Shown one piece after another: positions 16,681 through 25,117 of a stretch of 64,000 nucleotides of DNA. Source of the DNA: Bacteroidales bacterium (GTDB taxonomy: Bacteria > Bacteroidota > Bacteroidia > Bacteroidales > M50B96); contig JAIOYV010000011.1 in NCBI GenBank assembly GCA_021740905.1, positions 38,228-102,227 of the forward strand. The letters are read 5' to 3'. The notes under the pieces are model-generated. The model was not told the origin of the DNA. It ran no database searches and saw only the letters and a program-made list of their open reading frames with translations. A program made the translations under genes and the position numbers. The stretch's first letter is position 1. Each line of letters opens with the position of its first letter.

Positions 16681-17787
16681 ATGAACCGATTCTTCGCTTT
16701 TGTAAAAAAAGAGTTCCTGCATATTTTTCGCGACTACCGGACAATGATCATCCTGTTTGGGATGCCCATTGCCCAGTTGCTCATTTTTGGTTTTGTGATT
16801 TCCAACGAAATCCGCGATGCCCACATTGCCATTCTCGATCATTCGAAGGATGAGCATACCCAAAAGATTACAGAGAAGCTGGTTTCGTCGGGGTACTTTA
16901 TTTTGTCCGATGAGTTGAAAAACGAGAACGAAATTGATGCCTGTTTCCGGGCCGGGAACGCGAAACTGGCACTGGTATTCGAGCCAGGTTTTGGCCGATT
17001 GCTCGAAAAAACAGGCAAGGCCAACCTGCAAATCATTGCCGATGCATCTGACCCTAACTCTGCCGAGATGTTGAGCAATTATACCCAAGCCATTATATCA
17101 GCCTACATTAAAGACCTGAACATGGCTGGATATGGCAACAAGATTATCCGTGCCGAAACCCGGATGCAATTCAACCCGGGACTGAAAGGTGTGTTCATGT
17201 TTGTGCCCGGCACAATGGCATTGATCCTCATGCTCATTTCTGCCATGATGACCTCCATAACCATAGCCCGCGAGAAAGAAACCGGAACGATGGAAGTATT
17301 GCTCATTTCTCCCCTTCGGCCTATTCAAATCATCCTGGGAAAGGTTGCCCCTTACTTGCTCCTTTCGTTCATTAATGCCATTGTGATCCTTGCCCTCGGA
17401 TTTTTCGTTTTTGGACTTCCAATACGCGGTAGCTTGATTTTATTGTTGGCCGAAAGCATGTTGTTTATATTGATGGCCCTAAGCCTGGGCATCTTGATTT
17501 CTACGGTGGCCAAATCGCAACAAGTGGCCATGTTCATCTCCATGTTTGCCCTGTTGCTGCCCACTATGTTACTTTCAGGCTTTATCTTTCCCATCGAAAA
17601 CATGCCGGTAATCTTGCAATACCTAAGTGCCATTATGCCGCCACGCTGGTTTATCGTCATCATAAAAAATATTATGCTGAAAGGAACAGGTTTTCTATTT
17701 GTGTGGAAAGAAACCCTCATCCTTACCCTTATGGCCATTGCCTTTGTAGTTGTTAGTGTAAAGAAATTTAAACTGAGACTGGAGTAA
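16681..17787 (+). CDS. ABC-2 family permease 1 (YbhS type)
   Basis: 368 residues with the architecture of ABC-2 exporters: one N-terminal membrane helix (residues ~20-40, after F-V-K-K-E-F-L-H-I-F-R-D), a large extracytoplasmic domain to ~170, then five C-terminal membrane helices. The E-K-E-T-G-T-M-E coupling motif lies between the second and third helices (~residue 198). It should dimerise with the next permease to form the export channel. Confidence 0.88.
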   Translation: MNRFFAFVKKEFLHIFRDYRTMIILFGMPIAQLLIFGFVISNEIRDAHIAILDHSKDEHTQKITEKLVSSGYFILSDELKNENEIDACFRAGNAKLALVFEPGFGRLLEKTGKANLQIIADASDPNSAEMLSNYTQAIISAYIKDLNMAGYGNKIIRAETRMQFNPGLKGVFMFVPGTMALILMLISAMMTSITIAREKETGTMEVLLISPLRPIQIILGKVAPYLLLSFINAIVILALGFFVFGLPIRGSLILLLAESMLFILMALSLGILISTVAKSQQVAMFISMFALLLPTMLLSGFIFPIENMPVILQYLSAIMPPRWFIVIIKNIMLKGTGFLFVWKETLILTLMAIAFVVVSVKKFKLRLE

Positions 17788-17869
17788 AAAATTTTCAAAT
17801 AATATATCTAAGCAATGATTTTAAAAGTAAAAAATAGGGTCTATCTTAATGACAATTTGCTACGAAGCA

Positions 17870-17970
17870 CTATCTCCCCTTGGGGGGAGACTAAGAGGGG
17901 GGAGTTCCTGCTAATACCTCCACCCCCTAACCCCGCCAGTCCCGACTACATCGGGATAGACTGGGGGACA
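17870..17970. repeat. G/C-run palindromic spacer
   Basis: TCTCCCC (17873-17879) pairs with GGGGAGA (about 17884-17890), and CCCGA..TCGGG forms a second hairpin near 17941-17955. It lies in the 268-bp gap between the two permease genes and has no coding potential. Confidence 0.55.
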
Positions 17971-18055
17971 TCCTCCGAAATATCAACCACAAGTACGATT
18001 GATTTCTTGCAATTATTATATTTTCAATTTGCTTAATTCAATAAGAACTAGTCTT

Positions 18056-19177
18056 ATGCGCACGATCCTATACATTTTACAAAAAGAATTCATCCAGGTT
18101 TTTCGTAACAAGACCATGTTGCCCATCATTTTTATATTGCCCCTGGTGCAGTTGATCATATTGGTGTATGCGGCTTCACTTGAATTGAAAGACATAAAAA
18201 TGGAGGTGGTCGATTTCGACAACAGCAGCATATCACGCGAAATTATCAGCGGCTTTCAGGCATCGCCATTCTACACCATCACCGATTTTAAACATTCAGT
18301 TGATGAAGCTGAAAAGTCGATAATAGACAACACGGCAGATGTGGTGATGGTGATCCCGGCAGGCATCGAGAAAGACCTGTTGAATGGGATGTCGCCGGGG
18401 GTTCAATTTCAGATTGACGCCATAAACGGAATGACGGCAGGCCTGATCAATTCCTATTCCTCCCAGATTTTGATGGGCATAAACACAAAGCTATCGGCAC
18501 GACTGATGCGCTTTTCTGACCAGGTACCTCAAATGAAGCAAATAGAAATAAGCCGCAGGTTTTGGTACAATGCCGGGCTTAACTACAAACATTACATGGT
18601 GCCCGGTATCCTTGTTATTTTGGTTACGGTGATCGGCATGTTTTTGACAGCCCTGAATATTGTGCGCGAAAAAGAAATGGGCACCATCGAGCAAATCAAC
18701 GTGACACCCATCAAAAAATATCAGTTTATGATGGGAAAGCTGATCCCCTTTTTGATAATCGGACTATTCGAACTTGCCCTGGGTTTGACATTTGGTTGGA
18801 TCGTTTTTGATCTTCCGTTCCGGGGAAGCCTTTTGGTGCTGTTTGCCTTTGCCTTTTTGTATTTGATCCTCGTACTAGGCTTTGGCCTTTTGCTGTCCAC
18901 CATTTCGAACACCCAGCAGCAGGTCATGTTTATGTCGTTCTTTTTCTTGCTTGTTTTTATATTGATGAGCGGGCTTTTCACGCCCATCGAAACCATGCCC
19001 CACTGGGCACAGCAAGTCAACATCATCAACCCCTTTGCTTATTTTATGAAAGTGAACCGGATGGTATTGCTGAAAGGGTCGGGCTTTGCCGATCTGACCA
19101 AAGAATTTTTGTACATTGGCATATATGCAACGGTGGTTTTATCGTTTGCAGTGAAGTATTATCGGAAGACGGTTTAG
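18056..19177 (+). CDS. ABC-2 family permease 2 (YbhR type)
   Basis: The open frame begins at 17999, but the ATG at 18056 is preferred. It gives M-R-T-I-L-Y-I-L-Q-K-E-F-I-Q-V-F-R-N-K, aligning with the amphipathic start of permease 1, and 373 residues. Same architecture: N-terminal helix, extracytoplasmic domain, then five helices with R-E-K-E-M-G-T-I-E as the coupling motif. It ends with a short charged tail. It is the last gene of the operon; the 150-bp gap to the patatin gene has no clear terminator. Confidence 0.88.
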   Translation: MRTILYILQKEFIQVFRNKTMLPIIFILPLVQLIILVYAASLELKDIKMEVVDFDNSSISREIISGFQASPFYTITDFKHSVDEAEKSIIDNTADVVMVIPAGIEKDLLNGMSPGVQFQIDAINGMTAGLINSYSSQILMGINTKLSARLMRFSDQVPQMKQIEISRRFWYNAGLNYKHYMVPGILVILVTVIGMFLTALNIVREKEMGTIEQINVTPIKKYQFMMGKLIPFLIIGLFELALGLTFGWIVFDLPFRGSLLVLFAFAFLYLILVLGFGLLLSTISNTQQQVMFMSFFFLLVFILMSGLFTPIETMPHWAQQVNIINPFAYFMKVNRMVLLKGSGFADLTKEFLYIGIYATVVLSFAVKYYRKTV

Positions 19178-19326
19178 CAGTATTCAGTCCACAGTCGGCA
19201 GTTGGCTATTGGCAGTCTTTAAAATTGTGAAGAACATAGAATGAAATTGGAAATTAGAAAATTGAAATTAGGCAAGTCGGGAAGTTAACTCAGAACTTTT
19301 TAACTTTGAACTCAGAACTATCAGAA

Positions 19327-21534
19327 ATGAAAACCTCTACCCAAATAGTAATCTTAATTCTTCTGATAAACCTGATGCCCTATCTGGTTTTTGAGGGATT
19401 TTCGCAAGAAAATAAACGCCCCAAAATCGGCCTTGTGTTAAGTGGTGGCGGGGCCAAAGGCTTTGCCCATCTGGGGGCCATCAAAGTGCTCGAAGAAGCG
19501 GGCATCCAAGTCGATGTTATTTCTGGAACCAGCATTGGTAGCATTGTCGGAGGGTTTTATGCCATGGGTTATCCGGTAGAATTTATCGACTCGTTGGTAC
19601 GACATGCCAATTGGCAATATCTTTTAACCGATGAAATCAACCGGAATGATATGGCCTTGTACGAAAAGGAAATCCAGGACCTTTACTTTTTTCAATTGCC
19701 CTTTAGCGAAGGAAAATTTAGTTTGCCGGGTGGTTTGATTGCGGGTCGCAACCTTCTCAATTTCTTTACCCGCTACTCCTTTCCAGTCCACAACCAAGAG
19801 GATTTCACTCAATTTCCACGGCCCTTTGCCTGCATAGCTGCCGATGCCATTACCGGCGAAGTGGTGGTTTTGGATCATGGTTATTTTCCCGATGCCATCC
19901 GGGCCAGTATGTCGATCCCCACACTTTTCGACCCCGTGGAAATGGATGGGCATTTATTGGTCGATGGGGGCTTGATCAATAATTTCCCGGTGCAGGAGGC
20001 CATCAATTTAGGGGCAGATATAATTATTGGAATTGATGTGCAGAATCCAACTTTCAGCACAAAAGATGAAATACTTGCCAATCCCACCCGTATCCTGACC
20101 CAGGCCGGGAACATCCTACGTCAACCTTTGTTTGATAAAAATCTGAGGCTTTGCGATTACTACATCAGGCCCGACATCGCAGGTTTTAGTTCCTCTTCTT
20201 TCCAAGATGTCGACACATTGATAAAACGGGGGGAAGATGCAGCCCGAAAAATGTTGCCGGTTTTCAAACAACTTGCCGAATCGCTCAACCGGATTTCTCC
20301 CCCTGTCATTTCTCCAAAAACAAAATATCCTGTAGATTCAATCCTGATAAATCACGTAATTATTTCGGGGTTGAATGAATTGGAAATAGAGCAGTTTCTA
20401 TCGATCATTGAAGTGGAGGAGGGCCATTCCTATTTGATCGCTGATATCAGCCATAAAATAGACCGTGCCTACCAACACATTCTCTATCAAAAAATCGATT
20501 ATCGTTTGCAGGAAAACACAGAAGGCGAAGGCTACGAATTAATTGTCAAGGTTCTCCAAAACTCGACCCATGGATTCAATCTGGGACTGCATTTCGATAA
20601 TTATTTCAACGCTTCGGTGCGTATGAATGTGGTGTACCGCAACGTGACCCGGCGAAACGGGCGCCTGTCGTTTAGTGGCGAGCTGGGCGAAAACCATTAT
20701 TTCAAGGCCGAATACCTGAAAGACAACGGCTACAAGCCGGGCTTGTACGGCAGTCTGGGCTACGACCGGCGCGAGTGGCTTTTATACAATGGCAAGGATG
20801 TCACCACTAGTTTATACACTACCCGTTTTTGTGCCAACCTGGGGGTGACGGCATTTTTCCGGGGAAACGGGATGTTCCGTGTGGGCTTCACACCCGAATT
20901 TGTGAACCGGAAACGAAATATAGGCTTCGACCTGTTGAGCGACCCCAATAAACAGTATTATAGCTACTATGGACAGTTTTTGGTCGATACCTACACCGAA
21001 GGATATTACCCCCGGAAAGGCAACCGGGTGTTTGGATCGGCAAAAATAATAACTGACAATTTCTACGAATTGGAGGGTGGCGAACCCATCCTTCAACTGA
21101 TATTAAGATACAACACAGTTATCCCCATCAACAAAAAATGGAATGCCGGATATGGCTTATATGCTGGTGAGATTTTGGGCACTAACCCGGAGGCGGGCTA
21201 CTTGAACTTCAGCATGGGTGGTTTTTGGGATGAGTACACAAGCACCAATTTTCCTTTCTTTGGCCTGGCCCTGATGCAGGAAACTGGATATTCATTACTC
21301 GCCACACGCCTCGACCTAAACTACTACCCCAGCTTTAACAATGTCATTTTCTTAAGGACAAATGTTGGAAAAGCCGACAGCAATTTCGAAAACATCTTTA
21401 ATGGGGATGATTATATTGGCGGGCTTGGACTTGGCTATGGCTATAAAAGTATTTTCGGTCCTCTCGAAGCCTTAATCACTTTTTCGGAAGAAAACGGGTT
21501 GGGCTTTGTGCTGAATTTGGGGTATACGTTGTAG
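19327..21534 (+). CDS. Patatin-like phospholipase with outer-membrane barrel domain
   Basis: 735 residues from the ATG at 19327. The frame can be extended to a TTG at 19306, but that stretch is the intergenic AACTCAGAACT repeat. A signal peptide of ~27 residues is followed by a patatin domain: oxyanion loop S-G-G-G-A-K-G (39-45), nucleophile elbow G-T-S-I-G (67-71, Ser69), and the catalytic aspartate in V-D-G-G near 218. A short POTRA-like segment (~340-410) and a C-terminal barrel of about 330 residues follow, like the PlpD/YjjU-BamA fusion family. Such proteins are type V secretion-like outer-membrane lipases. A second copy of its 3' end lies at 22294-22378. Confidence 0.9.
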   Translation: MKTSTQIVILILLINLMPYLVFEGFSQENKRPKIGLVLSGGGAKGFAHLGAIKVLEEAGIQVDVISGTSIGSIVGGFYAMGYPVEFIDSLVRHANWQYLLTDEINRNDMALYEKEIQDLYFFQLPFSEGKFSLPGGLIAGRNLLNFFTRYSFPVHNQEDFTQFPRPFACIAADAITGEVVVLDHGYFPDAIRASMSIPTLFDPVEMDGHLLVDGGLINNFPVQEAINLGADIIIGIDVQNPTFSTKDEILANPTRILTQAGNILRQPLFDKNLRLCDYYIRPDIAGFSSSSFQDVDTLIKRGEDAARKMLPVFKQLAESLNRISPPVISPKTKYPVDSILINHVIISGLNELEIEQFLSIIEVEEGHSYLIADISHKIDRAYQHILYQKIDYRLQENTEGEGYELIVKVLQNSTHGFNLGLHFDNYFNASVRMNVVYRNVTRRNGRLSFSGELGENHYFKAEYLKDNGYKPGLYGSLGYDRREWLLYNGKDVTTSLYTTRFCANLGVTAFFRGNGMFRVGFTPEFVNRKRNIGFDLLSDPNKQYYSYYGQFLVDTYTEGYYPRKGNRVFGSAKIITDNFYELEGGEPILQLILRYNTVIPINKKWNAGYGLYAGEILGTNPEAGYLNFSMGGFWDEYTSTNFPFFGLALMQETGYSLLATRLDLNYYPSFNNVIFLRTNVGKADSNFENIFNGDDYIGGLGLGYGYKSIFGPLEALITFSEENGLGFVLNLGYTL

Positions 21535-21581
21535 GGGATTTTATTATTGAATGTCTGTTGTTTATATATTTATTGATGACC

Positions 21582-21967
21582 TTATTCCAGTTCAATAATT
21601 CCCTGCCTAAAATCAACAGTAATTTTTTTATTTCTGAAGAAGTCTAATCCTATCAATCCGTCAACATAAGTTGTTACAGGCAATTTGTGTGAGATTACTT
21701 TGAAGTTTTGTCTTGTCAAACCTAATGCTCTTATTGAAGATATTTTATACAAATGTGCTTGTTCTATTTTACTTCCGGTTGTGATGCTTTTTTTTCACGA
21801 ATATCAGCCTGATTATACCCCAAACTCTCCAACACATCAGGATTTACTAATGTTTTGGTTGCTCCTGTGTCGATTGCAAAAGTAAAAGTCCCGATCCCAG
21901 TTCTGCCTTTTATCGAAACATGGATTAAAACCAGTCCATGTTTTCCGTTAAATTGAGCTGGGCTCAT
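21582..21967 (-). pseudogene. Retropepsin-like aspartic protease, frameshifted
   Basis: From the ATG at 21967 the first frame gives 67 residues containing the aspartic protease motif F-A-I-D-T-G-A-T-K-T-L-V, then runs off after a run of eight A (minus strand, 21788-21795). One frame over, the sequence continues as S-I-T-T-G-S-K and ends V-D-G-L-I-G-L-D-F-F then I-T-V-D-F, the typical C-terminal half of a one-domain retropepsin. A -1 slip on A-AAA-AAA would restore a ~128-residue protein. It may be a pseudogene, a homopolymer error in the assembly, or a programmed frameshift. Its start overlaps the stop of the upstream gene (ATGA). Confidence 0.75.
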
Positions 21968-22266
21968 AGCACATAAACTTCATTAACTGGCAATTTCCCC
22001 ATATAAAGTACCGCAAAATTTTTATCCTTGCTTTCATCCTTTTTCAGGGCTTCGTAAACTTTGCTTTTGTCTTTGTCAAAGAAAATCAACTCGCCTTCAA
22101 CAAATTTGTTTTGCTCCGAATATTCAGGGTTATAAATCAATGCCCAAGCATCTCCGACAAGTTTTTTTATCTGACTTGATTTCATTTTTTCACTTGTAAG
22201 TATCATGTTTGTTTTTTTATCAAAATTAAGATTATCAAAGGAGATTGTCAAATCTATAATTTCCAA
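21964..22266 (-). CDS. Small protein coupled to the retropepsin-like gene, unknown function
   Basis: 100 residues, no signal peptide and no membrane segment. It begins with alternating charged/hydrophobic strands, contains a W-A-L-I-Y-N-P-E-Y stretch mid-way, and ends in a strand-rich tail (L-Y-M-G-K-L-P-V). No family was recognised. Its stop overlaps the start of the retropepsin-like frame by four bases, which implies a two-gene unit whose products act together, for instance as substrate, inhibitor or partner of the protease. The pair fills the space between two patatin 3' ends. Confidence 0.6.
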   Translation of the reverse strand: MEIIDLTISFDNLNFDKKTNMILTSEKMKSSQIKKLVGDAWALIYNPEYSEQNKFVEGELIFFDKDKSKVYEALKKDESKDKNFAVLYMGKLPVNEVYVL

Positions 22267-22293
22267 TTGAGAGGATTGGTGATAGGATCAAAT

Positions 22294-22378
22294 GTGTTTT
22301 CGATCCTTGGAAGCCATCATTGCATTTACCGAAGACAACGGGTTGGGCTTTGTGGTGAATCTTGGGTATAAGTTGTAA
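22294..22378 (+). pseudogene. Duplicated 3' end of the patatin/barrel gene
   Basis: The last 24 codons encode L-E-A-I-I-A-F-T-E-D-N-G-L-G-F-V-V-N-L-G-Y-K-L, matching the real gene's C-terminus at 17 of 23 residues. Over the 72 bases 15 differ, and one base is missing just upstream. Only this tail remains, so it is the remnant of a tandem paralogue or of a duplication made when the retropepsin pair entered. Confidence 0.8.
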
Positions 22379-22421
22379 TGTTTTATGGATGGCCAGTAAG
22401 GGATCTCATAGCAATTCCATT

Positions 22422-23033
22422 TTAATTTAGTACTAATTTTATTGTCCAAATTGCTGGTCCACCGTTTCCGATTTCAAGTTTTAAATATATTTTTTCTTTT
22501 AAAATTTCGATAAGTAGTTCTGAAATTTCTGTGTTGTCTTTTGTTTCATTTCCAAGCCCGATTTCAATTACTAAGTTTTCAGTCAATAATGTTGTTGAAG
22601 CACAGTTTTTGAAATTGTCAAGGTTCTCAAAGTTTTTAAGTTTAGCAATGTCTTCGTCAGGAATACAACATGCGTGAAATTCAATTATTCTCAAAAATGC
22701 TTCTGCCGCTAGCCTGTCAGAGTTAAATGCCTTTATATTGATTGAATTATATATATCTTTATATTTTCCTGTTTTATCGCAATAATATTTAAATAATTGT
22801 TCTTCTAAAATCCCTGCAGTATTTTCTCTTGCAGACAATAATTTGTCTTGTTTGAATTCAGGTCTTTTTGTATGGATGTGATTCACAATTTGGTCAAAAG
22901 CTTTGGAATTACTTGTCAAACTGTCGGTTTCAGTTATGAACTGTTCAAGTTTGGTCAATTGATTTTCTGTCTTGTTGTTTTGGCAAGAAAAAAAACTCAA
23001 TAATATCAATATGATTGTTAGTTGTCGTGTCAT
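22422..23033 (-). CDS. Lipoprotein of unknown function
   Basis: 203 residues. The signal peptide ends in the lipobox L-S-F-F-S-C (cysteine at about residue 17) followed by Q-N-N-K. The mature part is mostly helical in its first two thirds and contains a C-C-I-P-D-E-D pair of cysteines near 118. The last 50 residues are strand-like (L-I-E-I-L-K-E-K-I-Y-L-K-L-E-I-G). No family recognised. AT-rich compared with the genes around it, which fits an acquired segment. It lies 20 bp after the HepT-like gene and may be read with it. Confidence 0.6.
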   Translation of the reverse strand: MTRQLTIILILLSFFSCQNNKTENQLTKLEQFITETDSLTSNSKAFDQIVNHIHTKRPEFKQDKLLSARENTAGILEEQLFKYYCDKTGKYKDIYNSINIKAFNSDRLAAEAFLRIIEFHACCIPDEDIAKLKNFENLDNFKNCASTTLLTENLVIEIGLGNETKDNTEISELLIEILKEKIYLKLEIGNGGPAIWTIKLVLN

Positions 23034-23053
23034 TTTACAATGCCCATAGTTCT

Positions 23054-23389
23054 CTATTTTTCAAGTAGATCAGAAGTTTCTAATTTTAACAATGGCAAGT
23101 GCCTCACGATTGTTCCCCAGATAATCTCATCGTCAATTCGGTCATAGCCATGGATTACTCTATTTCGCAGACTGATTATTTGCTTTTTACTTGAAATTTC
23201 AAGTGTAGGATCAATTTTCTCAATTCGGCTCATAGCTTCACCAATTATTTCAAATTCCCTTTCTACAGCCCTGCGGAGCATTTTATCCGACATGTAGACA
23301 TTGAAATTGCGCTTCTCACCAAGAAAATTCTCAATAGATTCAATAGATTCAAGGATGTCAAACAAATACTTTTTAATTTCAATTTCCAT
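23054..23389 (-). CDS. hepT: HepT-like ribonuclease toxin (DUF86)
   Basis: 111 residues, all-helical HEPN fold. The catalytic R-x4-H-x-Y motif is R-N-R-V-I-H-G-Y near residues 79-86, followed by D-R-I-D-D as in the family. HepT toxins cut RNA until a tyrosine of the motif is AMPylated by the partner nucleotidyltransferase. Its start lies inside the end of the antitoxin gene (11-bp overlap), the standard layout of MntA/HepT modules. Confidence 0.9.
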   Translation of the reverse strand: MEIEIKKYLFDILESIESIENFLGEKRNFNVYMSDKMLRRAVEREFEIIGEAMSRIEKIDPTLEISSKKQIISLRNRVIHGYDRIDDEIIWGTIVRHLPLLKLETSDLLEK

Positions 23390-23684
23390 AAATCAAGGTT
23401 TTTGTTTGATTTACCGAATTAATAAAATAGGGATTTCTCAACGACTTTTCGGTCACCAAATCTACGGGTCTATTGAATAGTTCTTCAAACTTCTCGGCTA
23501 AGTCAAAATAGCTGTCAGCATAATCCCCAAAGTCCATGGGATTAAACGAAATTAGCAAATCGATATCGCTTTTATCGTTAAACCGGTCCGTACATATCGA
23601 GCCAAAAGCAAATAAGTTCTTCACATTATAAGCCATACAGAGTGCTTTAATTTTATCCATATTATTTGCCAATAGTGTGTGCAT
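23379..23684 (-). CDS. mntA: MntA-type nucleotidyltransferase antitoxin
   Basis: 101 residues (an internal start at M9 is possible). The minimal nucleotidyltransferase signature is present: F-G-S (residues 27-29) followed at the normal distance by S-D-I-D-L-L-I (about 39-45), the metal-binding aspartates. MntA antitoxins neutralise HepT by transferring AMP groups to its active-site tyrosine. It is the first gene of the pair and overlaps hepT by 11 bp. Confidence 0.9.
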   Translation of the reverse strand: MHTLLANNMDKIKALCMAYNVKNLFAFGSICTDRFNDKSDIDLLISFNPMDFGDYADSYFDLAEKFEELFNRPVDLVTEKSLRNPYFINSVNQTKTLIYGN

Positions 23685-23759
23685 ACCAACTTTTTTACAA
23701 ACTTACAATTAAGGCTAAACATTAACAAACTCTTTGAGTAAAGTCAAGTGTTGGTGTTT

Positions 23760-24341
23760 TCATTTTTCGTATTGGAAATGCCCAATAATTTTGAAGTTGA
23801 ATAGGCAGTCTTCCAAAACCTGCCCGGCTCCAATATTGTGAACTATCAGGTTTCTTCCATTGGGCGATTTTTTGTTTGCCACAATTCCGATATGGGTTAT
23901 CCCGCCACCCAAATCCCAACATACTATATCGCCTGGCAGATAATCTTTTGCTTCCTGCGATATTTTTTTTACGAATCCGTGCCTCGTAAAAAAGGTCATT
24001 AAGTTTGGAACCCGGCGGTGGTCGATGTTTTTGTCGGGTTTCGATAGGTCCCAGTTCTGTGGATATTTTCCGAAATTTGATATCATGTCCTCGTGGACTT
24101 CTTTCTGTAGGTCGATCCCAAGTTTTCGGTAGGCCCGGATAATCACATCGGTGCAAACACCTTTATCAGCCGGAATGTCACCGTTTGGATAATCGATCTG
24201 GAAATAGGCAGGATCGTATTGCACTTTCTGATTGGTCAACACAAGTGCCGAGTCGGCCAATTGCTTGTAAAAATTTTCCTGTCCAACAACTGTCGAAAAA
24301 GAGAAAATTAAAAATGTGATTAGAAGAGGGACTTTGGTCAT
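23760..24341 (-). CDS. DUF1287 secreted protein (NlpC/P60-like fold)
   Basis: 193 residues with a signal peptide ending near V-V-G-Q (residue 20). DUF1287 hallmarks are all present: Y-P-N-G-D-I-P near 53, the cysteine motif G-V-C-T-D-V-I near 63, H-E-D-M near 80, N-I-D-H-R-R-V-P-N-L near 103, P-G-D-I-V-C-W near 135 and T-H-I-G-I near 147. The Cys/His pairing suggests a papain-like amidase or hydrolase acting in the periplasm, but no substrate is established for the family. Confidence 0.85.
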   Translation of the reverse strand: MTKVPLLITFLIFSFSTVVGQENFYKQLADSALVLTNQKVQYDPAYFQIDYPNGDIPADKGVCTDVIIRAYRKLGIDLQKEVHEDMISNFGKYPQNWDLSKPDKNIDHRRVPNLMTFFTRHGFVKKISQEAKDYLPGDIVCWDLGGGITHIGIVANKKSPNGRNLIVHNIGAGQVLEDCLFNFKIIGHFQYEK

Positions 24342-24402
24342 AATATAGACTTGTTATTCTATTGTCTTATACTTTGTTCCGTTTTAAGCTTTAAACCCAT
24401 CT

Positions 24403-24636
24403 TTATGAAGCTTTTGAAAAAATAATTTTGTTCCTAACCGAATCGGCTGCAAATAAAAGGCAGGAAGTAATGTCTTCTTTTGTGATGTTAGGATAGGCGG
24501 TAAGTAAATCTTCTATTGTGTCTCCTGCAGCTAATTTCTCAAGAATTAAATCCACAGGAACGCGGGTATTGATGATAACGGGTTTTCCAAATAACTTGTC
24601 AGGTTTCGATTCAATATGCTTTTTCCAGTCAATCAT
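24403..24636 (-). CDS. DUF433 protein (antitoxin-like)
   Basis: 77 residues from the ATG at 24636; the longer frame to 24696 is rejected because its extra residues do not fit the family. Typical DUF433 features: G-K-P-V-I-I-N-T-R-V-P-V near residue 16, L-E-K-L-A-A-G-D-T near 32, and L-L-T-A-Y-P-N-I-T near 43. DUF433 proteins are compact winged-helix-like proteins often paired with a PIN or DUF5615 toxin. No toxin follows here, so it is an orphan. Confidence 0.85.
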   Translation of the reverse strand: MIDWKKHIESKPDKLFGKPVIINTRVPVDLILEKLAAGDTIEDLLTAYPNITKEDITSCLLFAADSVRNKIIFSKAS

Positions 24637-24681
24637 GTCTTTTTTTTTCAAAATTACAATTATTCTCCATTGAAAACAAGA

Positions 24682-24711
24682 ATTGGAGTTCCCCAATTTT
24701 CTTTACATTTG
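24682..24711 (+). promoter_or_regulatory. Promoter of the GroES-like gene
   Basis: ATTG at 24682-24685 and TACATTTG at 24704-24711 are 18 bp apart, near the Bacteroidota consensus. The predicted start is about 16 nt before the ATG at 24734. Confidence 0.55.
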
Positions 24712-24733
24712 ACCTGCAAAAATAAACATAGCC

Positions 24734-25117
24734 ATGTCAGTTCAGATTGATGAAAAAGATTTAAAGAAATTTATTGTGATTGGCGACCGGGTGTTGATCC
24801 GGCCAAAAAGCCTCCAGGACAGAACAAAGTCTGGGTTGTTCTTGCCACCTGGCGTGCAGGAAAAGGAAAAAATCCACAGTGGCTATGTGCTGAAAGTGGG
24901 GCCAGGCTATCCCATCCCGGCCATAAATGAAGCTGACGAACCCTGGAAAGACCGCCACGATGAGGTGAAATATGTGCCCCTTCAAACCAAAGAAGGCGAC
25001 CTGGCTGTCTACCTTCAAAACAGCTCGTATGAGATTGAGTTCAACCGCGAAAAGTTGATTATTGTGCCTCACTCGGCTATCTTGCTCCTTATCAGGGATG
25101 AGGATCTATTTAAGTGA
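24734..25117 (+). CDS. GroES-like co-chaperonin family protein
   Basis: 127 residues. The Cpn10 fold pattern is visible: V-I-G-D-R-V-L-I-R-P near residue 14, then S-G-L-F-L-P-P-G near 34, a G-Y-V-L-K-V-G-P-G strand near 50, and the C-terminal I-V-P-H-S-A-I-L. Compared with a true GroES (~95 residues) it has an insertion of about 25 residues around 60-85 in place of the mobile-loop context, and no groEL follows. It is a paralogue of unknown client rather than the main co-chaperonin. Confidence 0.8.
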   Translation: MSVQIDEKDLKKFIVIGDRVLIRPKSLQDRTKSGLFLPPGVQEKEKIHSGYVLKVGPGYPIPAINEADEPWKDRHDEVKYVPLQTKEGDLAVYLQNSSYEIEFNREKLIIVPHSAILLLIRDEDLFK

